64,000 nt of DNA from positions 24,351 to 88,350 of the forward strand of contig NZ_JAATVU010000026.1 of the NCBI RefSeq assembly GCF_013184745.1, written 5' to 3'. The notes beneath the pieces are model-generated. The model was given only the letters and a program-made list of their open reading frames with translations, was not told the origin of the DNA and did no database searches. This document shows positions 34,342 through 42,171 of this stretch, piece after piece. The translations under genes and the position numbers were made by a program. Each line of letters begins with the position of its first letter. Within the stretch, counting starts at the first letter, position 1. This DNA comes from Mangrovicoccus sp. HB161399. Its GTDB lineage: Bacteria; Pseudomonadota; Alphaproteobacteria; Rhodobacterales; Rhodobacteraceae.

Positions 34342-36075
34342 TCAGAGCCGGGAGCGGCGCAGGGCGGAGATCACCGTCCGCAGCGGCTGGGTCGCGCGCC
34401 ACGAGGTGCTGTTTTCCATGTCGCGGATCCATTTCTCCAGCATCAGCCGCTGATGTTCGGTCTGCTCGCGCATGTCGGTCGTCAGCTTCTCGTGCTGGGT
34501 CCGCAGATCGGCCGTCAGCTTCTCGTGCTGCTCCCTCTCCTGCTCCAGCTCGGACTGGATCCGGTCGGCCTCCTGGCGCAGCGAAGCCAGCTCCATCTGC
34601 AGGGCGCGGCGCTGGCCGATCTGGTCGACCAGCTCGGTCTCGCGCTGCCGTAGCGTCACGCGCAGCTTGTCGCGCTCGGTCTCGGCCATCTCGGAATCTT
34701 CCTGCAGGCGCAGGAGCTCCTTGCGGGTGCGTCCCAGCTCGCCTTCGGTCTCTTCCATCCGGCGGTCGCGCTCGGCAAGGGCCTCCTCCATCGTGGGGGC
34801 GCCGACGCCGGCGATCCGGTCCTGCGCCTCGTCGAGGGCGCGCTTCATCCGCTCGGCCTCGCGCCGGGACAGGGCGGTCAGCTGGCGCTGGGTCCGGGCG
34901 TAGCGTTCCTCGAGCTTCGCCGCGCGGCCCGCGGTTTCGGCCTCCCGCGCCGCAAGCGCGTCGCGCGCCGACTTCAGCGCATCGAGCTCGCGGTAGAGCT
35001 CGTCGCGCTCGTGCTCGCGCTGGCGCAGCGCGCTGCGCAGGTGATCGGCCTCGCCGCCGAGTTCGTCGCGGGCGGCCTCGGCCGTCTCCAGCCTGGCCTC
35101 GAGCGTCCGCAGATCCTCTTCGAGCCCGCCGACGCCTGAATAGCGGGCGGTTTCGAGCTCGGCATTGCGCGCCTGCAGGGCGGTGACTTCGGCCGAAAGG
35201 TCCGCGGCTTCGGTCCGGGCTTCGGCCTCGGCGGCACGGCTCTGCTCCAGCGCCGCCTCGAGCTCGCGGATGCGGGCCTCCAGCGCGGGATCGGGACCGG
35301 GCAGGGAGGCTCCGAGGTCCATGGCCTCTGCCTCCAGCACCTCGTCGGGCGCACACTCCGGCAGGCTGTCCCGGATCCGGTCCAGCGCGTCCAGGCCGTC
35401 CCGGGTTTCGCCGCCATCCGTCCAGCCCGCGAAGATGTCGAGGCATTGCCCGAGCGGTGCGGATGCGTCCGGCAGCGGTTCCGCCGGTGCGGCATGTGCG
35501 GGACTCATGGCGACGATCTCCTCGACTTTCGGTGCGGCACTCTTCAGCGAGCGGGGCCAGCGGAGTCCGAGCGCGCGGCCAATCCGGCTGAACGCGGCGT
35601 TCCAGTCGGCCAGCAACTCGGCTTCGCCGACAAAGGCACGGGGCAGGCCGCGCGTCAGCAATTCGTTTTCCAGCAGGGTCGGCAGGGCATCCCCGGCAGA
35701 GGGCAGCAGGACGAGGACCAGAGGCTCGCGTCCGGCCTTGCCCAGAGCGGCCAGCCAAAAGGCCGGATCGCTGCCCGCGGGCACGGCGAAAAGCGCGACC
35801 CGGCCCTTGCCATAGGCCTCTTCGAGCGCGGCGGCGGCTTCACCGAGGAGCGCTTCGGACGCCCCGGCATCCGCCGCGATCGCGTCGGCCACGGGCTGCA
35901 GCGTCCCGGGCAGGCCGCCGTCGGCCGGGGCCAGCGGAACCAGCCCCAGCTCGCCCAGGATGGGCAGCACGGCCGCGCCCGGCCCGGATCCGGCGCCAAG
36001 CACGACGACCGCCTTGCGCCCGCGCGGCTGCGGCCGGGGCTTGGCGGAGCGCTTCTTTGCCGATGCAGTCGCCAT
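34342..36075 (-). CDS. Coiled-coil protein with degenerate sulfotransferase-like N-terminal domain
   Basis: A 577-residue protein with no signal peptide. Residues about 18-175 look like a sulfotransferase fold: KAVVVLGAGSGPGAAVL occupies the place of the phosphosulfate-binding loop (usually GMHRSGTSxL), and RGLPRAFVGEAELLADW plus RIGRALGLRWP match its later part. The key Arg and Ser/Thr of the loop are gone, so catalysis is doubtful. Residues about 285-545 are a long charged coiled coil. The end, STSWRATQPLRTVISALRR, resembles the SWRxTxPLR tail seen in many surface-glycan glycosyltransferases. It is last in the operon, 11 bp after the sulfotransferase gene; a scaffolding role is a guess. Confidence 0.75.
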   Translation of the reverse strand: MATASAKKRSAKPRPQPRGRKAVVVLGAGSGPGAAVLPILGELGLVPLAPADGGLPGTLQPVADAIAADAGASEALLGEAAAALEEAYGKGRVALFAVPAGSDPAFWLAALGKAGREPLVLVLLPSAGDALPTLLENELLTRGLPRAFVGEAELLADWNAAFSRIGRALGLRWPRSLKSAAPKVEEIVAMSPAHAAPAEPLPDASAPLGQCLDIFAGWTDGGETRDGLDALDRIRDSLPECAPDEVLEAEAMDLGASLPGPDPALEARIRELEAALEQSRAAEAEARTEAADLSAEVTALQARNAELETARYSGVGGLEEDLRTLEARLETAEAARDELGGEADHLRSALRQREHERDELYRELDALKSARDALAAREAETAGRAAKLEERYARTQRQLTALSRREAERMKRALDEAQDRIAGVGAPTMEEALAERDRRMEETEGELGRTRKELLRLQEDSEMAETERDKLRVTLRQRETELVDQIGQRRALQMELASLRQEADRIQSELEQEREQHEKLTADLRTQHEKLTTDMREQTEHQRLMLEKWIRDMENSTSWRATQPLRTVISALRRSRL

Positions 36076-36086
36076 TGCGCGTCCCC

Positions 36087-37112
36087 TCAGGCCGATTTGG
36101 CCGGAAACTGGCGGAGCTTGGCGAGATCGCTGCGCATGCCCGCGACCGACTGCTCGAGCTCCGAGATGCGCTGCGCCTGGGTCAGCGACAGCAGCATCAG
36201 GTGTTCCAGCATGCGGTTGCGCAGCTCGCCGACATCCGGGGCGCGGTGTGCCTTGCGGGAGTCCTGGCGGATGTCGACGCCGTAGATCTCGGCGATCTGG
36301 TCGAACAGCACGGACTGGGAGTCGATGATCTCCTCGGTGTTGCTGTAGTCGAAGAGATCGTCGGACAGCGTCTGCAGGTCCGGAGAGCCGGACAGTTCCA
36401 GCTCGGCCATGACCCGGTCGAATTCCACCGGCAGGACCGGCCCGTCATGCAGCCCGTTGAACACCGCGCGCAGCACGTTCTCCGCCGGGTCCTTGCGTTC
36501 CAGCGTGTTCTTCTCGGGCGGCGGCAGATAGAGGCTGAGCATGTCGGAGAAATCGGAGACGACTTCCATGCCGCGCTTGAAATGGCGCAGCTCGATCAGG
36601 TCGCGGTGCTCGCGCGCCCAGGCGCGCAGGCCGGAATAGGTCGCAACCATCGCCTTGGTGGCCTCCCGGTAGGTCGGGATCTGGCCGGGCATCGTCTTGT
36701 GGTAGAGCGCCCACTGGTTGTAGGCCGAGGGCAGCCAGCTGTAGGGGTCGCGCGCGTAGATGATCACCTTGACGTCGCAGAGGGTCTTCAGCTGCGCGAG
36801 GAAGGGCGAGAACTGGATCGGATAGCCGTAGATCGACTCGTTGGAGATGATGAAGCGGTCGTTGCCGGTATTGTCCGCCAGCGCGCAGAGCGCGGCGTGG
36901 TAGTCGTCGGCATGCTGGCGCATCTCGTCGGGCGAGGAGGCGAAGAAGCGGTTCTGCCCGTCATAGCCCTGATAGTCCGGCGAGAGGATCTTGAACCACA
37001 GGCCGAGATACTGGACCCCGAGCTTGGCCAAGTGTTCTTCGTTGGCGCCGAGAACCTGCTGGATCGAGGAGGTTCCGGTCTTGCCCATGCCGACGTGAAA
37101 AATCGCTTCCAT
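36087..37112 (-). CDS. Sulfotransferase-family protein
   Basis: A 341-residue cytoplasmic enzyme that probably moves sulfate from PAPS to a sugar or lipid. The phosphosulfate-binding loop GMGKTGTSSIQ is intact at about 8-18, and the 3'-phosphate region may be IIYARDPYSWLPSAYNQW near 130. The C-terminal about 60 residues look helical (TQAQRISELEQSVAGMRSDL), possibly a short coiled coil that could pair with the coiled-coil protein encoded next. The Shine-Dalgarno site lies in the end of the glycosyltransferase gene 4 bp upstream. Confidence 0.82.
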   Translation of the reverse strand: MEAIFHVGMGKTGTSSIQQVLGANEEHLAKLGVQYLGLWFKILSPDYQGYDGQNRFFASSPDEMRQHADDYHAALCALADNTGNDRFIISNESIYGYPIQFSPFLAQLKTLCDVKVIIYARDPYSWLPSAYNQWALYHKTMPGQIPTYREATKAMVATYSGLRAWAREHRDLIELRHFKRGMEVVSDFSDMLSLYLPPPEKNTLERKDPAENVLRAVFNGLHDGPVLPVEFDRVMAELELSGSPDLQTLSDDLFDYSNTEEIIDSQSVLFDQIAEIYGVDIRQDSRKAHRAPDVGELRNRMLEHLMLLSLTQAQRISELEQSVAGMRSDLAKLRQFPAKSA

Positions 37113-37116
37113 GCTT

Positions 37117-39669
37117 TCAGACCCTCTGCTCGTCAGGCTTGCTGACGAAAATGGCGTCCAGCCCCTCCTTGACCGCCATGGCGGGCCAGAGGCGCTCGAT
37201 CAAGTGGAACTCGGTGCCGTCATTGGCGATCGGTTCGTTCGGCCAGGGATAGTCCGCGCCGAAGAGGTCGTTCATCGCGTCGATCACCGGACGGCGCACC
37301 CAGAACATGTTGCCGACCGGGAAAACCAGCGGGTTGACCGGCAGCGGGCCGGGCAGGCGCGGCTCGAATTTCCCCGCCAGCCGGCGCGTGGCGTTCCAGG
37401 CCACGAAATGCGGCTCCAACGGGGCGACGAGTCCCGCGCCGTCCTGGCGGATCTCGGACAGGGCGGAGGACAGCCCGGAGGAGTCGCCCAGCAGGATTCG
37501 CATCAGGAAGCGCCGCCAGATGTCGCCGCCTGAAGTGGAGGTCAGCGACTTCTTCTGGTGGATGTGGCACCAGATCTCGTCCTCGGGGTAGCTTTCGCGC
37601 GGCAGGAACATCTGCATGAATGGCAGGATGTCCCGTCCGCGGTTCGCCACCAGACGGATTTCCGGATCGAGCCCCTCGGCACGCATGATCGCGGTGATCT
37701 CGTCGCCCTTCTGCTCGGTATCGGTGGTCACGACGATGCGCCTGGCCTGGCGGTAGGCCATGTGGCGCCTGAGATCCTCGGCGATCTCGTCGGTGTAGTA
37801 CGCATGGATGTGCATCGAGAAATCCGGCACATCGGCAGGCTCGGCCGGCGCATAGGGCACGATCCGGCAGCCCTTGTGGATCCAGTTGTCCGAGCGCGCC
37901 AGGGTCTGCGCGGCTTCGCCCGGATCGCGCCACAGCATCCGGCGGCCGTAGCGCAGGATCTTCTCCCGCTCCATCACCCGCAGCCCACGGTCGTCCTCTT
38001 CCTTGGAGAACAGGATCGGCAGGTCGATCTCGGTCTCGCCGACGACGAAATAGGCCTGCGTTGCCAGCCGGTCCTCGAGTGCGTCGCGGATCGCCTCGAA
38101 CAGCTTCGGCATCGCCACGGGCGCCACGGGCTCGGGCGATGGCTCCTTGCGCGGCATCGATAGCAGCTTCTCCACCGCCGCGGCCGGGTTGCCGTATTCG
38201 ACTTCCTCGAAATGTTCCGCATCGTGGTAGGTGCGGTCCGAGAAGCCGGTCGCATTGGCGAAGCTCACCACCCGGCAGCCGCGTTCGGTCGCGTCGAAGA
38301 CCACGTTCGGCAGAGGGTCGAGCCGCGAGGACAGGAACATCGCGTCCGACGCCTTGAGCACGTCGAAATAGTGCGGCCCGGCCGGCAGGAAGAACAGGTT
38401 GCCCTTAGGATCGTCCGCCTTGGCCTGGCGCAGGTGGTAGTCGAACCAGACGCCGAAGCCGATATCCTCGATGTTCTGGCCGTCACCGATCCACAGGAAC
38501 ACCGTGTCGGGGTCGCGCTGCGCGGCAATCTGCGAGGCCATGACGAAGATGTCGGTGCCCTTGCGCCACTGGATGTGGCCCGCGCCGCAGACCAGGCGGA
38601 CCTTGCTGAGGTCGCGGCCGGTCAGCTCCGACAGGCTGCGCCGCGCGCGGATGAAGTCGGACTGGTCGACGCGCCCGAAGACATCGGGGCGCTGCGGGAC
38701 GATGGCGGTGTCGCGCGCCATGTCGAACTCGATGTCCGCCAGCCGCCCGGACCAGGAATCGCGGACATGCTCGGAGGAATAGATCACCAGGTCGGAGAAC
38801 AGCCCGATCAGCGTCGAGGTCCAGACCGGGAAGGAGTAGTCCGCGAATTCGTGCAGGTAGGAGCAGAACGGGATGTCCCGCGCCACCAGCGGCGCCACGA
38901 AGAGCGCGCATTCGACCGAGTTCAGGATCGCGAATTCGATGCCGTCGAAGGCAGGGCCGGAGAAATACGGGAAGTCGATCTGCGGGTTGGAGGTGATCAC
39001 CACCTCGCAGGCATGTTCGAGGAACTGGTCGAGCAGCTCGCCGCCGCGCAGCGCCGCGATGATGACGTTGTAGTCCCTGGCGGCCTCGCGCAGCAGGTCG
39101 CGTCCGACGATCGGCGCGCCGGTGCGCGACATCTCGTGGACGGCGATCATGCAGGTGGGCCGGTCGGGCCGGAACGGCATCTTGCCCGGCTTCTGGTTGC
39201 GGCGAACGTCGGCCAGCGTCCGGCGGCCGTTCTCCTGGAAGCCGTAGCGCAGGAAGTGATGCAGCGGATCCATGCCCGCCGCCACGATGTCGGGATGCCA
39301 CTTCAGGTAGCCGCGCATCGAGAAGTTGGAGACCAGCGCATCGACCGGTGCGCCGAGCTGGATCAGTTCGCAGGCGAGCTTGAACGCTTCCGGGTCGCCC
39401 TGCTGGGCGGCGGCAGCGAGATCGGGCTCGACCAGCAGGAAATCGAGCGCGGCGTCGATGCCGGGCGCCTGGCTGTGATGGATGTCATAGAAGGTCGCGA
39501 CGCAGTCTTCCTCGTCCTGGCGGGACCGGAAATGCTCTTCCAGCGCCGCCGGATCGCCGGCCAGGTCGGGATGCAGCGCGGCGTAGATCTCGGGATCGAA
39601 GCGGAAGTCCGGGCGCTTGTCCAGAACCTTGGCCATGGCGGCGTACTTGCGCCAGATGTCGTCCAGCAT
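37117..39669 (-). CDS. Glycosyltransferase with C-terminal RgpF-like domain
   Basis: An 850-residue two-part enzyme for surface polysaccharide. Residues about 150-520 are a GT4-type transferase, with AGHIQWRKGTDIF for donor binding and FLSSRLDPLPNVVFDATERG with the conserved Glu-rich region near the end. Residues about 620-850 match the rhamnan-synthesis RgpF family: FSMHIHAYYTDEI, NRGRDILPF, CHIHQKKS and the final aromatic-rich part FPVGNMFWVR. The first about 140 residues hold two repeated segments with the pattern YAALHPDL and YLKWHPDI. The ATG at 39669 was preferred to a TTG 15 bp upstream that overlaps the previous gene. Confidence 0.85.
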   Translation of the reverse strand: MLDDIWRKYAAMAKVLDKRPDFRFDPEIYAALHPDLAGDPAALEEHFRSRQDEEDCVATFYDIHHSQAPGIDAALDFLLVEPDLAAAAQQGDPEAFKLACELIQLGAPVDALVSNFSMRGYLKWHPDIVAAGMDPLHHFLRYGFQENGRRTLADVRRNQKPGKMPFRPDRPTCMIAVHEMSRTGAPIVGRDLLREAARDYNVIIAALRGGELLDQFLEHACEVVITSNPQIDFPYFSGPAFDGIEFAILNSVECALFVAPLVARDIPFCSYLHEFADYSFPVWTSTLIGLFSDLVIYSSEHVRDSWSGRLADIEFDMARDTAIVPQRPDVFGRVDQSDFIRARRSLSELTGRDLSKVRLVCGAGHIQWRKGTDIFVMASQIAAQRDPDTVFLWIGDGQNIEDIGFGVWFDYHLRQAKADDPKGNLFFLPAGPHYFDVLKASDAMFLSSRLDPLPNVVFDATERGCRVVSFANATGFSDRTYHDAEHFEEVEYGNPAAAVEKLLSMPRKEPSPEPVAPVAMPKLFEAIRDALEDRLATQAYFVVGETEIDLPILFSKEEDDRGLRVMEREKILRYGRRMLWRDPGEAAQTLARSDNWIHKGCRIVPYAPAEPADVPDFSMHIHAYYTDEIAEDLRRHMAYRQARRIVVTTDTEQKGDEITAIMRAEGLDPEIRLVANRGRDILPFMQMFLPRESYPEDEIWCHIHQKKSLTSTSGGDIWRRFLMRILLGDSSGLSSALSEIRQDGAGLVAPLEPHFVAWNATRRLAGKFEPRLPGPLPVNPLVFPVGNMFWVRRPVIDAMNDLFGADYPWPNEPIANDGTEFHLIERLWPAMAVKEGLDAIFVSKPDEQRV

Positions 39670-39673
39670 GGGC

Positions 39674-40144
39674 CTACCCGTCAAATCCGGCTGAGAGAAG
39701 ATCGGCGAACTGGCGGTCGGTCAGGCCGTCCGTCCGGATCGCCGACGCGAAGGCGGGCAGAAGCGGGCCCGAGGCGGTGATTTCGTCGATCCTGAGCCAG
39801 GCCAGACGGTCATCCCCGGTGAAGCCGACGCGGACCGGCGCATTCGCCGTCTCGCTTCCGGTGTCGCCGCCGGTCTCCAGGATGCTGTCGTCGAAGGCCA
39901 TCACCAAGGGCTCGATATTCCGCGCGAGGCGGTAGCGCAGGAAGCGCACGGCCGAACAGAAGAGTTCTGCCGCATTATCGGGCACTTGGAGATAGTCGAT
40001 CACCGCAGTCTCGTCGCCGCCGGCCGGGCCGTGCGGCTCGCCGGATGCGTCCCAGAGCAGGCAGGGCGCAAGATCGGGCCAAAGTTTCCTAACTTCGTCA
40101 GCGACTTGGGCTGAACCGGCTATCGTTGGAGACAGGATCAACAT
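39674..40144 (-). CDS. Hypothetical protein, first gene of the glycan operon
   Basis: A 156-residue acidic protein that I do not recognise. It has no signal peptide or membrane helix. The sequence starts MLILSPTIAGSAQVADEV and alternates beta-like and helical stretches. It ends 4 bp before the glycosyltransferase ATG, so the two are coupled, and its codon use matches the neighbours. The Shine-Dalgarno site is poor, so the exact start is uncertain. A small accessory factor or an N-terminal piece split from a larger glycan enzyme are both possible. Confidence 0.65.
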   Translation of the reverse strand: MLILSPTIAGSAQVADEVRKLWPDLAPCLLWDASGEPHGPAGGDETAVIDYLQVPDNAAELFCSAVRFLRYRLARNIEPLVMAFDDSILETGGDTGSETANAPVRVGFTGDDRLAWLRIDEITASGPLLPAFASAIRTDGLTDRQFADLLSAGFDG

Positions 40145-40341
40145 ATCTACGGAGCACTACCTGGTGAGGGGTCTTCGGGGCGATCGATGGCAATTGCTGA
40201 AATGGATTATTAAACAGGCACCCGGAGGCGGTCCATCGATTTTAGTGGATGAATCAGCGCACCCCGGAAGCGACCCGCAACTTGCGCCAGATGTGCCGAA
40301 ACTCTGTTCGCCATGCATGCCGCGGCGGCGGGGATGCGCTG
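40145..40341 (-). promoter_or_regulatory. Promoter region of the surface-glycan operon
   Basis: About 200 bp without a gene lie between the operon start and the end of the tetR-type gene. An AT-rich patch at 40190-40250 (minus strand TGTTTAATAATCC) is the most promoter-like part. No operator symmetry was found. Confidence 0.4.
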
Positions 40342-40935
40342 CTACGGCGCCGGAAGGGCGATGATCCGGGCGGCGGCAATCTTGGCGGCCCAGACCTCGT
40401 CCATGGCGCCGCGCAGAGGCTGTCCGTCGCGGCCGAGCCAGAGCTCGATCGCCGTGCCGATCCCCTGCAGTGCCCAGTCCGCCAGCTCCAGACGCAGCGC
40501 GGGGGGGGCGTCGGGCAGCCGCGCGGCCAGGCAGTCGGCCAGGTCCTCGCGCAGGCTGCGCAGGTGCTGGTCCAGCAGCCAGCGGACCTTGCCGCTCTGG
40601 TGCACGATCTCGCCGAGACCGCGGATGATGTCCTCGTCATCGGACAGATCTTCGAGATGCCGGTCGAGGAAGCGCTTCAAGTCCTTGGTCAGCGGGCCGG
40701 AACCGGCGCGCAGCTCTTCGCGCGAAATTTCGGAAAAAGGCGGCGGCTGGCCGACGGACGCGGCCTCCTTGTTCGTGTAGTAGTTGAAGAAGGTTCGCGG
40801 ACTGATTCCGGCCGCTTCGGCGATGGCCTCGGTGGTGACGTGCTCCAGCCCTCGCTGCGCGGCCAGGCGCAGCGTCGCGCGCTGGATCTCGCGGGCGGTC
40901 TCGACCCGGCGCCGCTCTCTTAACGGAAGTGTCAT
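40342..40935 (-). CDS. TetR-family transcriptional regulator of the RND efflux operon
   Basis: Repressor-type protein of 197 residues. The TetR helix-turn-helix is at about 10-57 (ATLRLAAQRGLEHVTTEAIA, then AEAAGISPRTFFNYYTNKEA). The C-terminal ligand domain is unspecific. It diverges from an RND efflux operon, and two 15-bp inverted repeats lie within the 74 bp between the starts. Repression of both itself and the pump, relieved by a pump substrate, is the usual arrangement. Confidence 0.92.
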   Translation of the reverse strand: MTLPLRERRRVETAREIQRATLRLAAQRGLEHVTTEAIAEAAGISPRTFFNYYTNKEAASVGQPPPFSEISREELRAGSGPLTKDLKRFLDRHLEDLSDDEDIIRGLGEIVHQSGKVRWLLDQHLRSLREDLADCLAARLPDAPPALRLELADWALQGIGTAIELWLGRDGQPLRGAMDEVWAAKIAAARIIALPAP

Positions 40936-40945
40936 CGCGCAATCC

Positions 40946-40960
40946 TTGCAGTCTCCGCAA
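40946..40960. promoter_or_regulatory. TetR-type operator, copy 1 (TTGCA-N5-CGCAA)
   Basis: A 15-bp imperfect inverted repeat starts 11 bp upstream of the tetR-type start codon. It matches the second copy 18 bp away in nine of the ten arm positions. Binding by the adjacent TetR-family protein is inferred. Confidence 0.6.
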
Positions 40961-40963
40961 TGG

Positions 40964-40978
40964 TTGCACTATATGCAA
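40964..40978. promoter_or_regulatory. TetR-type operator, copy 2 (TTGCA-N5-TGCAA)
   Basis: A perfect 15-bp inverted repeat lies 31 bp upstream of the efflux adaptor start. Its spacer CTATA lies in an AT-rich stretch that could be part of a -10 box, so binding would block the pump promoter. Confidence 0.65.
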
Positions 40979-41009
40979 AAATGAGCAGGTCCAGTCAAGG
41001 GTTCCAGGT

Positions 41010-42170
41010 ATGTTTGCAAGTAGGCTGGCGGCCGCGGCTGCCATCGGGATTTCGGCCTTCGCCTCTGCTGCAATTGCGCAGCAGCAGGGCGGAGCGCCGC
41101 CGATGCAGGTCGGCGTGATCGAAATGGCGAAGCAGGACGTGCCGCGCGTCGTGACGCTGCCCGGCCGCGCGGTAGCCTACCAGTCGGTCGATGTGCGGCC
41201 GCGGGTGGACGGGGTGATCGAGGAAATCCTCTACACGCCGGGCCAGCCGCTGAAGGTGGGCGATCCGCTGTTCCGCATCGACGACGCGTCCTACCGCGCG
41301 CAGGTGGCCTCCGACGAGGCCGACCTGGCGAAGGCCGAGGCCAACCTGCCGGTGGCGGAGTCCGACTACAGCCGGGCCCAGCAGCTTGCCGGGCGGGGCT
41401 ATACCGAGGCCGAGGTGGAGAGCGCGCGCGCGACCCTGGCCGAGGCGAAGGCGACGCTCGATGCCGCGCAGGCGGCGCTGGACTATTCGAGGACCCAGCT
41501 CGGCTGGACCACGGTGACGAGCCCGATCGCAGGCCGCCCGGACGTGGCCGAAGTCTCGGTCGGCGACCTGGTGACGGCGGCGCAATCCGACGCACTGACC
41601 ACCATAGTCCGGTCCGACCCGATCTATGTCGACATGGTCGAGGCCTCGGCGCGGATGATCTCGGTGCGCCAGCAGATCGACGCGGGCAGCTTGACGCTCA
41701 ATGACGATCTGGCCGCGACGCTGACCCTGGAAAACGGCACCGTCTACCACGGCGAGGGCACGCTGGTGACGCCAGGCAACACGGTATCGACGACGACCGG
41801 AACGTTCACCCTGCGGTTTTCCTTCGAGAATCCCGACAATGTCATCCTGCCCGGCATGTTCCTGCGCGGCGACATCACCATCGGCAAGGCCCGCGCCTAT
41901 CTGGTGCCCCAGCGCGCGGCGACCCGCAACAATTCCGGCCAGCTGACCGCCTATCTGGTCGGCGAGGACGGCAAGTCGAAGCAGGTCACGCTCCAGGACG
42001 AGGGCAGCTACGACAATGCCTGGGTCGTCACCGAGGGGATCGAGGACGGCGACCGGCTGATCGTCGACGGGCTGAAATCGATGAAGAACGGCCAGGACGT
42101 GACGCCGGTGGCGGTGACCATCGACGCGGACGGCGTCACGCAGGACGCGGACAAGACGGCGGACAACTGA
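41010..42170 (+). CDS. RND efflux periplasmic adaptor (membrane fusion protein)
   Basis: Periplasmic adaptor of 386 residues that links the inner-membrane pump to the outer-membrane channel. A Sec signal peptide covers about 1-25 (ending AIA-Q). The lipoyl-like halves are seen in VDGVIEEILYTPGQPLKVGDPLFRID and TTVTSPIAGR (shown in parts), separated by a helical hairpin rich in Ala and Glu. No lipobox is present. The ATG at 41010 was chosen for the signal peptide. The pump gene follows by 1 bp. Confidence 0.93.
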   Translation: MFASRLAAAAAIGISAFASAAIAQQQGGAPPMQVGVIEMAKQDVPRVVTLPGRAVAYQSVDVRPRVDGVIEEILYTPGQPLKVGDPLFRIDDASYRAQVASDEADLAKAEANLPVAESDYSRAQQLAGRGYTEAEVESARATLAEAKATLDAAQAALDYSRTQLGWTTVTSPIAGRPDVAEVSVGDLVTAAQSDALTTIVRSDPIYVDMVEASARMISVRQQIDAGSLTLNDDLAATLTLENGTVYHGEGTLVTPGNTVSTTTGTFTLRFSFENPDNVILPGMFLRGDITIGKARAYLVPQRAATRNNSGQLTAYLVGEDGKSKQVTLQDEGSYDNAWVVTEGIEDGDRLIVDGLKSMKNGQDVTPVAVTIDADGVTQDADKTADN

Positions 42171-42171
42171 C

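Noticed and set aside
33683..34453. Plus-strand open frame of 256 codons in the gene-poor gap
   Set aside because: It has no Shine-Dalgarno site, a random-looking Arg/Pro/Gly-rich translation, and runs into the 3' end of the opposite coiled-coil gene.
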